Part shown: in pieces, positions 8,558 to 18,002 of the stretch
How the letters are laid out: every line of letters begins with the position of its first letter
Position numbering within the stretch: position 1 is the stretch's first letter
NCBI GenBank assembly: GCA_024397955.1
Contig: CP073744.1
Location: 1,240,001-1,304,000 of the forward strand
Reading direction: 5' to 3'
DNA from: a bacterium SCSIO 12696
GTDB lineage: Bacteria > Pseudomonadota > Gammaproteobacteria > Pseudomonadales > Porticoccaceae
DNA length: 64,000 nucleotides
The notes under the pieces: model-generated
What the model saw: only the letters and a program-made list of their open reading frames with translations
Told to the model about the DNA's origin: nothing
The model's database searches: none
Made by a program: the position numbers and the translations under genes

Positions 8558-8701
8558 TTAGGGCGCTTCTAAGGATGTAATATTTTTGCGAGAGCAAGGC
8601 GGCAGTGCACGGAGGCCCGCAGTGTATAAGTCATACATGAGGAGCCGAGTACATTGCCAACGCTGCTATCGCGGAAATAGTGCATTCTTAAAAGTGTCCT
8701 A
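8558..8701. repeat. 144-bp palindromic intergenic element ending in the fleR stop codon
   Basis: Imperfect terminal inverted repeats of about 37 bases (8558-8595 and 8665-8701) enclose a GC-rich core with CAAGGCGGCAGTGC and a small central palindrome TGTAT-AAGTC-ATACA (8623-8637). It shares the CAAGGC...GTCAT...GAGCC/GAGCG layout with the units inside the element at 36471-36752. The right-hand end supplies the TAG stop of fleR (8699-8701). It carries no open frame of note. It may act as a hairpin between fleSR and fliE or be a small mobile palindrome. Confidence 0.65.
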
Positions 8702-10093
8702 TGCAGCCATACCGGGAATGGCTATCCCCTGTTCACGCAACTTCGCCAATTTGTAACGCAAGGTTCTGGGGCTTATACCAAGCCGGGCGGCGGCATCTTT
8801 GCGGCAACCGTTTTCCGCTTGCAGGGCTTCCAGAATCAATGTCTGTTCCCGGCTTTTCATTTCATTGCCCAGTTCACCGGCGCTGTCCGATGCCACCGGC
8901 TGACTTATTGGCTGATTTAGTGGTATTGCCGCAGTGGCCTGCTCTGTGGCCTCAAAATGCAGGTCTGCCGGGTGAATGACATTGCCCACCGCCAAAATAA
9001 TTGCCCGCTGTACCACGTTCTCCAGCTCGCGAACATTACCGGGCCAGCCGTATCCGCTCAGTGCTTGCTCTGTTTCATTGGCAAATTGCATGCCGGAACC
9101 CGTTGGGGCGTAACGTTCCACAAAGCTTTTGGCAATGGGCACAATGTCGAAGGGGCGTTCACGCAATGGTGGCAATACCAAGGGGAATACGTTTAAGCGA
9201 TAGAACAGATCTTCGCGAAAACGGCCCGCAGCCACTTCATCACGAAGATTGCGGTTGGTGGTGGCCAATACCCGAACATCCAGCGTTACCTGTTTATCAC
9301 TGCCCAAACGCTCTACTTCCCGCTCCTGCAGAACACGCAATAACTTGGCTTGCAGCGCCATATCCATTTCGGAAATTTCATCCAGTAACAGGGTGCCGCC
9401 CTGAGCCTGCTCAAATTTACCCGGGCGAGATTGATAGGCACCAGTAAACGCGCCTTTCTCATAACCGAACAATACGGATTCGAGCATGCTTTCCGGTATC
9501 GCAGCACAGTTAATCGCCACAAAGGGCTTTTCTGCACGAGGGGAGCGATTGTGAATCAGCCGGGCAAATACTTCTTTGCCGCTGCCGGATTCACCACTGA
9601 TCATTACCGTGGCATCAGAGCCCGCGACACGAGCGGCCAGCTCCACCAGTTGTTGGGTGCGCGGGTCTTCCGCCACAACATCCCCAGCGGGGGCGCTGTT
9701 ATCGGTGATAAAACGGCTTACCATTTCTACCAGTACTTCCGCCTCAAACGGTTTGACCAGGTAATCAGCAGCGCCATCGCGCATCGCTTCTACCGCCCGT
9801 TCAATGCTGCCATAAGCTGTCATTAACACCACCGGCAGCTCCGGCCAGCGGCCTTTTATCTGGCGCAGCAGTGTATGTCCATCCATGGCGGCCATTTGTA
9901 CATCACTGACCACCAGCCCTACCCGTTCTGTGCGCAACACCTCAAGGGCACACTTGCCGTCCTCGCAACAGAGCACACTGAAGCCAGCAAACTCCAAGGT
10001 GTCGCACAGGGCTTCTCGCAAGGTGGCGTCGTCTTCTACCACCAATACGCGGGAGACGCTTTTCGGGGAAAGAGTGTTTGGCTTTGACTTCAT
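8699..10093 (-). CDS. fleR: Sigma-54-dependent response regulator FleR
   Basis: A 464-residue NtrC-type regulator that activates sigma-54 flagellar promoters of the hook and basal body class. Receiver domain residues 15-130 with the acidic pair ED (20-21), phospho-acceptor D64 in VVSDVQMAAMDG and the lysine in YLVKPFEAE. AAA+ domain about 145-375 with Walker A GESGSGKEVFARLI and the sigma-54 contact loop GAFTGAYQSR. C-terminal Fis-type helix-turn-helix CRKDAAARLGISPRTLRYKL. Its ATG overlaps the fleS stop by 4 bases. The stop codon lies at the edge of a repeat element. Confidence 0.95.
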   Translation of the reverse strand: MKSKPNTLSPKSVSRVLVVEDDATLREALCDTLEFAGFSVLCCEDGKCALEVLRTERVGLVVSDVQMAAMDGHTLLRQIKGRWPELPVVLMTAYGSIERAVEAMRDGAADYLVKPFEAEVLVEMVSRFITDNSAPAGDVVAEDPRTQQLVELAARVAGSDATVMISGESGSGKEVFARLIHNRSPRAEKPFVAINCAAIPESMLESVLFGYEKGAFTGAYQSRPGKFEQAQGGTLLLDEISEMDMALQAKLLRVLQEREVERLGSDKQVTLDVRVLATTNRNLRDEVAAGRFREDLFYRLNVFPLVLPPLRERPFDIVPIAKSFVERYAPTGSGMQFANETEQALSGYGWPGNVRELENVVQRAIILAVGNVIHPADLHFEATEQATAAIPLNQPISQPVASDSAGELGNEMKSREQTLILEALQAENGCRKDAAARLGISPRTLRYKLAKLREQGIAIPGMAA

Positions 10094-11343
10094 AATGACT
10101 GCCTCGCTTTTCCGTTTTCATTATTGTTTAGCTGTTGTTCACGCTGCCAAATGCTGGCAGGTTCAGGGCTTTGCCCGGCCTCAAGCAGAGGCAACTGAAT
10201 CATAAATTCGGCGCCGCCGGTGGCAGTGTTCGACACCTCCACCGTGCCACCGTGGCCACGTACAGTGGCCGCGACTACCGCCAGGCCAAGCCCCGTGCCC
10301 TGTACCCGGGTGGTAAAGAACGGGTCGAACACCTGCTCAAGAATGTCCTCGTCAATACCGGGGCCGTTGTCCTGGAGGGAAATGGTTAACGATTGCTTAT
10401 CAACCGCCGTGCTCAGGGTGACTTCTGCGCCATCGCCAATGACGTCCACAGCGTTGTCCACCAGGTTCAGTAATGCACTGGTCAGTGCTTCACAGTTGCC
10501 ATTAAGATTCACTGCAGGAGTCTCAGTGGCCACGCGCAAAGACCCGCCGACGGCCTGCAACCGCTGATGAGCCATTTCCTGCAAGGCGGCAATCATCTCT
10601 GCAGCGCTGAACGGCTGTGCTTCACAAGCTCCCCCCTTCACAAAGGTGAGCATGCTGTTCACCAGTTGTTCCATGTGGCGAAGCCGATCACGCATTTTTT
10701 CGGCCACTTGTTGGCGCTGCACTGTTTCCAGTTCTGGCCTGGCCAGGTGGGAGACATACAACAAGGTGGAGCTGAGCGGAGTGCGAATCTGATGCGCCAA
10801 ACGCGCGGCCATTTCACCCATGGCCGACAAGCGCTGCTCTCGATTCACCCGTTCCTTGAGGGCATAGAGTTCGGTGATATCAGTGAGCAACACCACCACC
10901 TCTGCGCCATCGGGCAAAGAGCGGCGGGTCATACTGAGGCGGCGATTCTGGTGAGTCAGTAGCTCTTGTTGAGCCACATCCAGCTGTGCCGCATTGCGTT
11001 TGAGCACTTCTTGCCACGGCCGCCCCGCCAACGGATGGCCCAACATTTCAGCGGCTTCCGGGTTGACGTCGCGAACATGGTGATTGGGGTCCAATACCAC
11101 TACCCCACCGGGCAGTGCCCCCATCAGTAGCGCCAGCCTATTTGCCAATCGCTCTTTTTCTGCCAGCTCTTGCAGCCGCGCTGAGCGCGCCTCAGCAAGC
11201 TCTTCAGTGAGCTGAGCCACACGCTCCTGCAGTTGCCGGTAACTGGTATCCAGCTCGACAGACACACGATTAAACGCAGCAAAGGCTTCTTCAAGCTGCT
11301 GCGCGGTGGTGGTGCCCGGGTGGTTCAGTGAGGTCTGGCTCAT
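10090..11343 (-). CDS. fleS: Flagellar two-component sensor kinase FleS
   Basis: A soluble histidine kinase of 417 residues and partner of FleR. The start at 11343 follows AGGAGAG and gives MSQTSLNHPGTTTAQ; an upstream in-frame extension has no such site. It has an N-terminal coiled coil (about 30-75), a PAS-like domain (LPGGVVVLDPNHHVRDVNPE), a dimerisation/phosphoacceptor box with the histidine in RLAHQIRTPLSSTL, and an ATPase domain with N (LVDNAVDVIG), G1 (DNGPGID) and G2 (GTGLGLAV) boxes. No membrane segments are seen, as in other FleS/FlrB. A sigma-54 promoter lies about 50 bases upstream. Confidence 0.95.
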   Translation of the reverse strand: MSQTSLNHPGTTTAQQLEEAFAAFNRVSVELDTSYRQLQERVAQLTEELAEARSARLQELAEKERLANRLALLMGALPGGVVVLDPNHHVRDVNPEAAEMLGHPLAGRPWQEVLKRNAAQLDVAQQELLTHQNRRLSMTRRSLPDGAEVVVLLTDITELYALKERVNREQRLSAMGEMAARLAHQIRTPLSSTLLYVSHLARPELETVQRQQVAEKMRDRLRHMEQLVNSMLTFVKGGACEAQPFSAAEMIAALQEMAHQRLQAVGGSLRVATETPAVNLNGNCEALTSALLNLVDNAVDVIGDGAEVTLSTAVDKQSLTISLQDNGPGIDEDILEQVFDPFFTTRVQGTGLGLAVVAATVRGHGGTVEVSNTATGGAEFMIQLPLLEAGQSPEPASIWQREQQLNNNENGKARQSL

Positions 11344-11392
11344 AGCTCTCCTGCACGCAATGTCGGTCGCACGCCGACTACGCAACAGGTTT

Positions 11393-11409
11393 AGCAATAA
11401 CCGTGCCTA
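11393..11409 (-). promoter_or_regulatory. Sigma-54 promoter of fleSR
   Basis: On the minus strand the sequence reads TTAGGCACGGTTATTGCTAA: GG (-24) and GC (-12) with ten bases between, very close to the consensus TGGCACG-N4-TTGCW. The expected transcript start is near 11382, about 40 bases before the fleS ATG. This fits FleQ plus RpoN control of fleSR in the pseudomonad-type hierarchy. Confidence 0.85.
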
Positions 11410-11460
11410 AGAATTTTTTATTTTAAAAACAAAGGGTTAAAAATATTGGGAACTATGCTG

Positions 11461-12897
11461 TCAAAAACCTGTCGCCAGATCATTGCGGTGAATATCGTAT
11501 TTGCGGATTTTTTCCACCAGGGTAGTACGTTGCAAGTTGAGCAACTTTGCTGCCCGGGCAACAACCCAATCGGACTGATCCAGTGCCTGGCTAATGAGGT
11601 CAACTTCCATATCACCCAGATAGGCTTTCAGGTCGATGCCATCCTGAGGTAGACGCGGTGAAGACTCCGGCCCACTCCAGGCTTCTTCGAGCTCGGTCTC
11701 GGGCAGCTGTTCAGCCACCCAGTCTTCATTGACGCGGTACTTTTCCGGCAAGTCCTTGCGCTTTACCGTACGCCCGGGATGAAGAATTGCCAGACGTTCC
11801 ACCACATTGGCTAATTCGCGCACATTGCCCGGCCAATCGTAACTGGCCAGCGCAGCCAGGGCGTCGGCATTCACTTTCAAGGTGCCCCGGCGTTCCGCCG
11901 CCATGCGGGCAATGAACTCGTGAACCAACAAGGGAACATCTTCCGGTCTGTCGCTGAGTCCGGGAATATCGATGGGAAACACATTGAGACGGTAGAACAG
12001 GTCGGTGCGAAATTTACCCTCCGCAACCAGCTGCTCCAGATTCTGGTGAGTGGCCGCCACAATACGCACATCCGCCTGAATGGTTTTATTGCCACCCACT
12101 CGTTCAAAGGTGCGTTCCTGCAATACTCGCAACAACTTTACCTGCATAGACAGTGGCATATCGCCAATTTCGTCCAGAAACAAGGTGCCCCCAGCCGCCA
12201 TTTCAAAACGACCCTGACGGGCACTAATGGCGCCGGTAAAAGCACCCTTTTCATGGCCAAACAGCTCGGATTCCAGCAGCTCCCCCGGTATGGCACCGCA
12301 ATTCACTGGCACAAACGGGCCGTTACGGCGTTGAGAGTGAAAGTGCACGTTGCGGGCAACCACTTCTTTACCGGTGCCGGATTCGCCCAAAATCAGTACG
12401 TTGGCATCGGTTACGGCAACCTGGCGCACCAAATCACGCACCTGTTGAATACCCGGGCTATTGCCCACCAGAGAACGAAACAGAGGCATCGCCGCATCTT
12501 GTTGGGAGCGGCGAGGCAATGCCGCAGCAATGGTTGCCTGATGCAAAGCACCGGCGACATCCTGGTATTTAAGGGGGTAACGCAATGCACCGACCATGTT
12601 ACTGTCGAGGGCATCGGCAGACTCGTTGGCCTCTCCCTGCTTAAGCAGGTACACAGGTAAACGTGGGTAGGCTTTGTGAAGGTTGGCAACCAGCTTGGCA
12701 CTGCCAGTAGAGGATTCTTCGTTAACCAGGGCCGCCAACAACTGCACGTCAGTGGCAACCGCGTTCTGCCACTGGGCACAATCACTGCACCAGATCACTG
12801 GATATTCAAGAAATTCCAATATAGTTCTGAGGCTGCTGGCTCGTTCAGCATCCTGCTCAATCAACAGAACCTGTGCGGTATTCACTGCAACCGACAT
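11461..12897 (-). CDS. fleQ: Flagellar master regulator FleQ
   Basis: A 478-residue enhancer-binding protein. The start at 12897 ([15 protein letters not shown]) follows AAGGGGA. The N-terminal FleQ domain is a degenerate receiver (about 1-125). The AAA+ domain has Walker [15 protein letters not shown], the sigma-54 loop [15 protein letters not shown] and the arginine finger region; the C-terminal Fis-type helix-turn-helix is [18 protein letters not shown]. FleQ homologues bind cyclic di-GMP and sit at the top of the polar flagellar cascade; the residues of the c-di-GMP site were not checked one by one. It is transcribed separately from fliDST by the terminator at 13155-13195. Confidence 0.95.
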   Translation of the reverse strand: MSVAVNTAQVLLIEQDAERASSLRTILEFLEYPVIWCSDCAQWQNAVATDVQLLAALVNEESSTGSAKLVANLHKAYPRLPVYLLKQGEANESADALDSNMVGALRYPLKYQDVAGALHQATIAAALPRRSQQDAAMPLFRSLVGNSPGIQQVRDLVRQVAVTDANVLILGESGTGKEVVARNVHFHSQRRNGPFVPVNCGAIPGELLESELFGHEKGAFTGAISARQGRFEMAAGGTLFLDEIGDMPLSMQVKLLRVLQERTFERVGGNKTIQADVRIVAATHQNLEQLVAEGKFRTDLFYRLNVFPIDIPGLSDRPEDVPLLVHEFIARMAAERRGTLKVNADALAALASYDWPGNVRELANVVERLAILHPGRTVKRKDLPEKYRVNEDWVAEQLPETELEEAWSGPESSPRLPQDGIDLKAYLGDMEVDLISQALDQSDWVVARAAKLLNLQRTTLVEKIRKYDIHRNDLATGF

Positions 12898-13154
12898 CGA
12901 TTTTCCCCTTACCGCATATCTCCATGGCAGGGCCACCCTATGCGCTGATAACTGATCTTTTGTTGCCTGCTGCCAACCCGTGTGGCAACTGACCTGTTAA
13001 CTCATACAGCAAAGCAAATGGTGGCCTGTTCACATCGAACTATAGTATTAATTTAGGCCATTTACCTTAAAGAAACGCCAGTTTTCTGACGCTCATTCTG
13101 ACCTAGATTGAAAAACGCCGCCACTGTTTCTTGCTGACATTTTTATGACAAGCC
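12898..13154. other. Intergenic region upstream of fleQ
   Basis: About 316 bases separate the fleQ start from the gene for FliT. Apart from the fliDST terminator at its right end, I see an A+T-rich stretch around 13040-13055 that could hold a vegetative promoter of fleQ (TACTAT-like box on the minus strand), but no convincing -35 partner. No sigma-54 or sigma-28 motif is present, as expected for the top-level regulator. Confidence 0.35.
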
Positions 13155-13195
13155 AAAAAAACAGGGCCACCACTTACCTAAGTGATGGCCCTGTT
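13155..13195 (-). terminator. Intrinsic terminator after fliDST
   Basis: On the minus strand a 16-bp stem with one mismatch (AACAGGGCCATCACTT / AAGTGGTGGCCCTGTT, 4-base loop) is followed by seven T residues. It lies about 20 bases after the fliT stop and separates that unit from fleQ. Confidence 0.9.
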
Positions 13196-13213
13196 TGCTT
13201 TAAAAACAAGGGA

Positions 13214-13531
13214 TTAACGAGCGTAAGCCCCCACTGCACGACGCCCTTGTTGCAATGACTGAAATTGCCGGGCACTCTCTTCCCGAGCTTGCTGCACACA
13301 GCGAGTCAGTTGGTCATTGAGCGTCATTAGAAGCTTGATATTATTGCGAACCGCCGTTGCCTCACTGGCATCTACCGGTTGTTCAAAGCATGCCAGCATG
13401 TCCTGGCGACGACGCTGTTCCAAGTCAGCAAACTGTTGCCAATCACCATTGGTGGCTACGTCCAACATCTGTTTTGACAAACCCACAACCGTCTCAAGAC
13501 GAGATTGGCGTTCATTACTGCCTGTGGTCAT
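13214..13531 (-). CDS. fliT: FliT-like flagellar chaperone
   Basis: A 105-residue, mostly helical protein 3 bases after fliS. The first helices, LSKQMLDVATNGDWQQFADLE and RRRQDMLACFEQ, show the FliT pattern of a small tryptophan-containing helix followed by a charged R-rich turn. FliT binds the FliD cap protein before export and in some species inhibits the class 2 activator. Sequence conservation in this family is low and the call rests on position after fliD and fliS together with length and pattern. Confidence 0.75.
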   Translation of the reverse strand: MTTGSNERQSRLETVVGLSKQMLDVATNGDWQQFADLEQRRRQDMLACFEQPVDASEATAVRNNIKLLMTLNDQLTRCVQQAREESARQFQSLQQGRRAVGAYAR

Positions 13532-13534
13532 GAA

Positions 13535-13930
13535 TTATTGCCCCGTACGCTGTTCAGCGGGCATATCGTCCCACCCAGCTTTAATCTCTTTCAGTAACCC
13601 GGCTACTTCGTCCAGGCCCTCGATGTCATTATTGAGGTTGGCTTCCACCAGCCTTTGCTCCATGTAGTCATAGAGGGAGGCCAAGTTGCCGGCAATTTCG
13701 CCACCACGCTCATGATCCAAGCTGGCGCGCAAACCATCAACAATGGCAATTGCCTTGCCCAGCAATTCTCCTTTCTGGGCGTTTTCGTCACGACTGATCG
13801 CCCCTTTTGCCGAAGCGATACGGTCAAGCGCACCGTTAAGCAATTTGCTGATCAATTGTTTTGGAGACGCATCCCCCATATCACTTTGTACACCTACTTT
13901 TTGGTATTCACGCAATGCTGTTGGGCTCAT
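13535..13930 (-). CDS. fliS: Flagellin export chaperone FliS
   Basis: A 131-residue helical protein with the FliS N-terminus (REYQKVGVQSDMGDASPKQL, LISKLLNGALDRIASAKGAI) and a C-terminal helix containing NNDIEGLDEVAGLLKEIKAGW. FliS caps the C-terminal D0 helix of flagellin in the cytoplasm to stop premature polymerisation. An AGAGG site precedes the ATG. It lies 22 bases after fliD and is part of the fliDST unit. Confidence 0.95.
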   Translation of the reverse strand: MSPTALREYQKVGVQSDMGDASPKQLISKLLNGALDRIASAKGAISRDENAQKGELLGKAIAIVDGLRASLDHERGGEIAGNLASLYDYMEQRLVEANLNNDIEGLDEVAGLLKEIKAGWDDMPAEQRTGQ

Positions 13931-13952
13931 CTATAACCTCTTTATAAAAGCG

Positions 13953-15998
13953 TTAATTGTTGTTGCCTCTTACCAACGTACCCGCTTCAGGGATGCTGGC
14001 CAGTTGTTGAGTTAAGAAACTGCTGGTGCTCTGTAGCTGCGCCAGCAAGCCATCAAGGGCGGTAAACTGGGCACGAAAACGAACTTCCAACAGTTCTATT
14101 CGCCGATCCAGGGCTTCCCGCTGCTCTTCAATATCATCCAATCGAGTTTGAATCCCATCAGTACGGGAATCGAGAATACCGTCATCCTCTAAAAACCCTG
14201 CAATGAGCGCATTGAGCTGATAGGCGATACCTTGGGAATAATCCACTGTGCCACGGGGGCCAATAGCGCCGCCGTCAATGAGTAACTGCAAACCTTCCGC
14301 GCTAGTCCCTGTGGCACCAGTGAGTATCTGGCCAGTACCGAGAGCAGCCACGCCATCGATGGTGCCCGCCACGTCCTGGCCCGGTGTCCCGGAGATCACC
14401 GACAAACCCAGTTCAGCCGCTGTATTGGTATCTACTGCAGATATGGAGACACTGGAACTCGAACCGTATTCGTTGGATGTAATCTCGAAGTGATCGCCAT
14501 TGAAGACAACAGCAACTGCCACACCGGCCCCATTGATTGTGCTGTCTCCATTGATCCGCGCTTGAATTTCAGCGGCCAAGGCAGCACCGGTGGCGTAAGT
14601 ACCTTGTGTCAGGGAAATGTCCCCGCTGGTAACACCATTAACCGTAACGGTCAGATTGTCGTTGTCTGCATCAATATCTAATGGAAAGGCGGCAGTAGCG
14701 CCAATAAGCTGCCCCTGAGTCGCCAGCTGAGTAATGTCTACGCTGTAGCTGCCCACTTGGGTCTCGTCTGTAGAGCCCACAAAGCCAATATTGTTATCGG
14801 ATGGCAAACCCACCGCCGCAAACAACCCCACAAGGTCGTCAAAATTTTCATCCAACGCCCTATCGAGGCGGCTACCGTCCAACGCAAAAGTGCCGTCGGT
14901 TTGTGTGGTAATGCCAATTTCACTGAGGCTGGTAAAAGGGCCGTTAAACCCTGCCACTGCATTGGTCAGTGTCTGCCGTACCTGGCCAATAATCGAGCGA
15001 GCTGAAAAATCCCCTTGCAAGGCGCCGGCAGTGTCGGTATCCGGATTGTAATCTGTCAGTGCATTAGCAACGTTGGCAAAATTATTGAAGCTATCCACAA
15101 AATCGCTGACCAGCTGCCTAACTGCAGCGCGATCTTCAGAAACAGTCACGGTTACTGGCGAGGCACCACTCAGCTCAGTCAGGGTGATATCAACACCCTC
15201 AATCACACCACTGGCAATATTATCCGCGCTATTCACGGAGAGTCCGTTAACCGTAAATGTGGCATCCTGGGCCGCCACGGTCTGCTCTAAGTTAGTCGCA
15301 CTGCTGTTAAACGCCAACGCAGACAGACCAACGCTATCCAGATTGTTGCCATCACCGCTATCAGCAACGGAAATTTCCAGGCTGTTTTCCGCACCGGACT
15401 GTTCAGAGCTCAGCAGTAAGCGAAAGCCAGAGCCATCATTAACCACTACGGCTGTAACACCAATATCTGCATTATTGATAGCATCTCTAACGCCTTCCAG
15501 AGTGTTATTACTGCTATCAATAGTAATATTGGCAACACCACGATCCGGATTAACCGTAAAGCTGTTGTAACTCTCCGGGCCCGGGGTGGGAGGCGTGTAA
15601 TCGGTATTGCCAAAGCGAATGGTCAACTCCCCTTCGCCCACGGTCTCCACCAGAGATCCATAACTACCACTGGCTAAAGAGTGGGACCTAGCCAACTGGG
15701 TAACGCCAATTTCATAGCTGGAAGCGATGGCTTCCGGGCTTGCAGAAACCGTCAGAATATCTTCATCACTGGAACTGGCACTGCGCTGGCCAAATGTGCT
15801 GAGCTGAGTAAGAGAAGCCAAGCTGCTTTGAAAAGATGACAGTGCGCCCTGAAAGGAACCAAACGCGGAGAGTTGTGCAGTAAGTGCCGATTCACGGCGG
15901 ACCAAACGGGTTTCAGTCGGCGCACGTTCCGCATTAACCAGTTGGGTAATCAGGCCTTCTAAATCAAGACCAGAGCCAACACCAGCAGAAGTAATCAT
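13953..15998 (-). CDS. fliD: Flagellar filament cap protein FliD
   Basis: A 681-residue hook-associated protein 2. The N-terminal D0/D1 region (SAGVGSGLDLEGLITQLVNA, RESALTAQLSAFGSFQGALS) and the C-terminal coiled coil (about 610-670, TRLDDIEEQREALDRRIELL then FTALDGLLAQLQSTSSFL) are both present. The middle is long and acidic, with repeated beta-rich segments, and is longer than enteric FliD (about 470). FliD forms the pentameric cap that folds flagellin at the filament tip and may mediate adhesion. A sigma-54 promoter lies about 80 bases upstream. Confidence 0.95.
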   Translation of the reverse strand: MITSAGVGSGLDLEGLITQLVNAERAPTETRLVRRESALTAQLSAFGSFQGALSSFQSSLASLTQLSTFGQRSASSSDEDILTVSASPEAIASSYEIGVTQLARSHSLASGSYGSLVETVGEGELTIRFGNTDYTPPTPGPESYNSFTVNPDRGVANITIDSSNNTLEGVRDAINNADIGVTAVVVNDGSGFRLLLSSEQSGAENSLEISVADSGDGNNLDSVGLSALAFNSSATNLEQTVAAQDATFTVNGLSVNSADNIASGVIEGVDITLTELSGASPVTVTVSEDRAAVRQLVSDFVDSFNNFANVANALTDYNPDTDTAGALQGDFSARSIIGQVRQTLTNAVAGFNGPFTSLSEIGITTQTDGTFALDGSRLDRALDENFDDLVGLFAAVGLPSDNNIGFVGSTDETQVGSYSVDITQLATQGQLIGATAAFPLDIDADNDNLTVTVNGVTSGDISLTQGTYATGAALAAEIQARINGDSTINGAGVAVAVVFNGDHFEITSNEYGSSSSVSISAVDTNTAAELGLSVISGTPGQDVAGTIDGVAALGTGQILTGATGTSAEGLQLLIDGGAIGPRGTVDYSQGIAYQLNALIAGFLEDDGILDSRTDGIQTRLDDIEEQREALDRRIELLEVRFRAQFTALDGLLAQLQSTSSFLTQQLASIPEAGTLVRGNNN

Positions 15999-16079
15999 CG
16001 GGTAATCCCGATTTTTGCTGTTTTCTGTGCCACGTTGTTGGCCTCCTATCGCTTACTTGATTACCTACGCAACTGCAAA

Positions 16080-16096
16080 AGCAAATCAAGTGCCAA
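16080..16096 (-). promoter_or_regulatory. Sigma-54 promoter of fliDST
   Basis: The minus strand reads TTTGGCACTTGATTTGCTTT: GG and GC are separated by exactly ten bases and nearly every consensus position matches. The expected start is near 16069, some 70 bases before the fliD ATG. Confidence 0.88.
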
Positions 16097-16110
16097 ATAT
16101 CACCGCAAGG

Positions 16111-16140
16111 CGAAAGCTGATTACTCCAAATCAGCTTTCG
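16111..16140 (-). terminator. Hairpin at the end of flaG
   Basis: A perfect 12-bp stem (CGAAAGCTGATT, 16111-16122, with AATCAGCTTTCG, 16129-16140) covers the flaG stop codon. It lacks a T-run, so termination is uncertain; it could stabilise the 3' end of the fliC-flaG message or separate it from fliD. Confidence 0.45.
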
Positions 16141-16508
16141 CTGTTTAACAACGACCCTTTGGCTGGGTAAGCACCGTTATCGGCAATGTAACGGGCAAGA
16201 GCGACAACTTCCTCCGATGGAATTTGGCGGATCACTTCCTCGGTCTCACGGTCTGTAACCGTAATCAGTGTATAACCGGTGGTATCGTCCACTTGGAATT
16301 GAAGCTCGCGAGAAACGTTTTGCACAAAGTCTGTGATTTGAACCACTGCGCTTTCAATCGTTTCCCGAGACACTTCTTCGGCTTCTTGAGGTTGTTCCAC
16401 CGGCGGCGAAACCTTGCCGGTTTCTGATTGATCTTGCCGCTTTACACCCAGGGAGTTGCCGCCAGCAGCGGGCAACGGGGACAAACTTGTTATTTCTGGG
16501 CTGGACAT
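16131..16508 (-). CDS. flaG: Flagellar protein FlaG
   Basis: A 125-residue protein with a disordered N-terminal half and the compact FlaG domain at about 55-115: VVQITDFVQNVSRELQFQVD, TLITVTDRETEEVIRQIPSE. FlaG lies between flagellin and fliD in polar flagellar clusters and influences filament length, its biochemical role being unclear. A GAGGA site precedes the ATG. It lies downstream of the fliC terminator. Confidence 0.92.
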   Translation of the reverse strand: MSSPEITSLSPLPAAGGNSLGVKRQDQSETGKVSPPVEQPQEAEEVSRETIESAVVQITDFVQNVSRELQFQVDDTTGYTLITVTDRETEEVIRQIPSEEVVALARYIADNGAYPAKGSLLNSES

Positions 16509-16546
16509 AATGAAGTCCTCATAACCTCTTTACGAAAAACCGGCTG

Positions 16547-16567
16547 AAAAGGGGGGATACTCCCCCC
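16547..16567 (-). terminator. Intrinsic terminator of fliC
   Basis: On the minus strand GGGGGGA-GTA-TCCCCCC is followed by TTTT. It lies 27 bases after the fliC stop and probably ends most flagellin transcripts before flaG. Confidence 0.8.
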
Positions 16568-16593
16568 TCGTCAAGCTGGCTCTTGTTACGCTA

Positions 16594-17751
16594 TTACTGC
16601 AGCAGTGCCAGTACGTTCTGAGGCAGAGCATTGGCCTGAGCCAGTGCCGCAGTACCTGCCTGTTGCAGAATCTGGCCGCGCGTCAGTGCCGCTGTTTCTG
16701 CAGCAAAGTCGGCATCTTGAATCCGCGAACGAGAAGCTGACAGGTTTTCTGAAGTGGTTTGCAGGCTTCGAACAACAGAATCGAAACGGTTTTGCACCGC
16801 ACCCAAGTTAGCTCGAGCACCGTTAATGGACGTCAAGGCACTGTCCACCAAGCTGATGGCTGTTTGCGCACCGGCAAAGTTGGCAACCGTCAGAGTATCG
16901 ATGCCTGTAGTAGTGGTTACAGTACCGATTGCAGCGGCGTTGGCAAAACCAGCGACGGTAGCACTGTTTGTTGTACCCGCTACAGCAATAGTGGCATTAC
17001 TATTCAGAGTCAGCTGGCCGGTTGCCGAATCGAAAGAGGCACCAACACCGGTGGTTTGCGACACGTTATTAATGGCGTTTACCAACTGGCCGGCACGTTC
17101 CTGGGCACTGCTTGCTGCAGTGATCGCACCAATGTCTGTGCCGTTGATGGTGACACCACCGGCGGCGATAGCCGTACCAAAACCGGTTAAACCAGAGGCG
17201 GCAACCGACAGTGCACCACCACTGGCCTGGCTGACAGAGCCCAAAGCAGCGGTGTTGGCATCTACCGTACTGGCAATGGCAATGGTTTCACCGGCATTTG
17301 CACCCACTTGGAACAATGCACCGCTGAAACTACCGTCTAGCAAGTTGACACCGTTAAATTGTGTCTGGTTGGCAACCCGGTCAATTTCGTTAAGCAGCTG
17401 AGTAACCTCTTGCTGCAATGCAGTACGGTCACTGGCGGAGTTGGTAGCGTTGGATGATTGAACAGCCAGCTCACGAATCCGCTGCAGGTTATTGGTCACT
17501 TCGGAAAGTGCACCTTCCGCAGTCTGCGCCAATGAAATGCCGTCGTTAGCATTTCGAGCAGCTTGGTTAAGGCCGCGAATCTGAGAAGTAAAACGCTCGG
17601 AAATTGCCAATCCGGCTGCATCATCACGAGCAGAGTTAATCCGCAAACCGGAAGACAAACGCTGAAGGGAAGTATTTAGAGCATTCTGAGAGTTATTCAG
17701 ATTGCGCTGGGCCGTCAGCGAAGCAATATTGGTATTAATTGTTTGTGCCAT
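16594..17751 (-). CDS. fliC: Flagellin FliC
   Basis: A 385-residue filament subunit. The conserved N-terminal D0/D1 ([60 protein letters not shown]) and C-terminal D1/D0 ([20 protein letters not shown], ending in [14 protein letters not shown]) are intact. The central variable part (about 170-300) is short, rich in Ala, Thr and Gly, and suits a simple filament surface. The AAGGGGA ribosome site is strong and the transcript starts from a sigma-28 promoter. Only one flagellin gene is present in this window. Confidence 0.97.
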   Translation of the reverse strand: MAQTINTNIASLTAQRNLNNSQNALNTSLQRLSSGLRINSARDDAAGLAISERFTSQIRGLNQAARNANDGISLAQTAEGALSEVTNNLQRIRELAVQSSNATNSASDRTALQQEVTQLLNEIDRVANQTQFNGVNLLDGSFSGALFQVGANAGETIAIASTVDANTAALGSVSQASGGALSVAASGLTGFGTAIAAGGVTINGTDIGAITAASSAQERAGQLVNAINNVSQTTGVGASFDSATGQLTLNSNATIAVAGTTNSATVAGFANAAAIGTVTTTTGIDTLTVANFAGAQTAISLVDSALTSINGARANLGAVQNRFDSVVRSLQTTSENLSASRSRIQDADFAAETAALTRGQILQQAGTAALAQANALPQNVLALLQ

Positions 17752-17854
17752 GTCTATTCCCCTTTTTTATCGCGTCGTCCCATGTGGATTTGCGAACTAA
17801 AATTGGTGGTTAAAGTAGATGTGAAAGCATATGCCATCACTTCCAACACCCCCT

Positions 17855-17881
17855 TTAACGACGTCTGGAGAGGAACCTTTA
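17855..17881 (-). promoter_or_regulatory. Sigma-28 (FliA) promoter of fliC
   Basis: On the minus strand TAAAGGTT (17874-17881) and GTCGTTAA (17855-17862) are separated by 11 bases, matching the FliA consensus TAAAGTTT-N11-GCCGATAA at most positions. It is about 100 bases upstream of the fliC start, leaving a long leader. Confidence 0.82.
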
Positions 17882-17948
17882 GGGAAAAAGTATGAAATTT
17901 TGTCAACTGGGTCACATTCAGTGGACAAGCGACAAAGAAGCTAGGACG

Positions 17949-17981
17949 TAGCCCGGGTAGAGGACAGCGGAACCCGGGCTT
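17949..17981. repeat. REP-like palindrome in the flgL-fliC spacer
   Basis: AGCCCGGGT (17950-17958) and ACCCGGGCT (17972-17980) form a perfect 9-bp stem around an internal GAGGACAGCGGA. The phrase is a widespread REP-type intergenic palindrome of proteobacteria. It could stop or stabilise the flgL transcript; no T-run follows. Confidence 0.6.
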
Positions 17982-18002
17982 CAGAATTACAGGATCAAAG
18001 CG

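Noticed and set aside
12898..13154. A sigma-54 or sigma-28 promoter for fleQ
   Set aside because: No GG-N10-GC or TAAA-N15-GCCGATAA type match was found; a vegetative promoter is more likely but could not be fixed.
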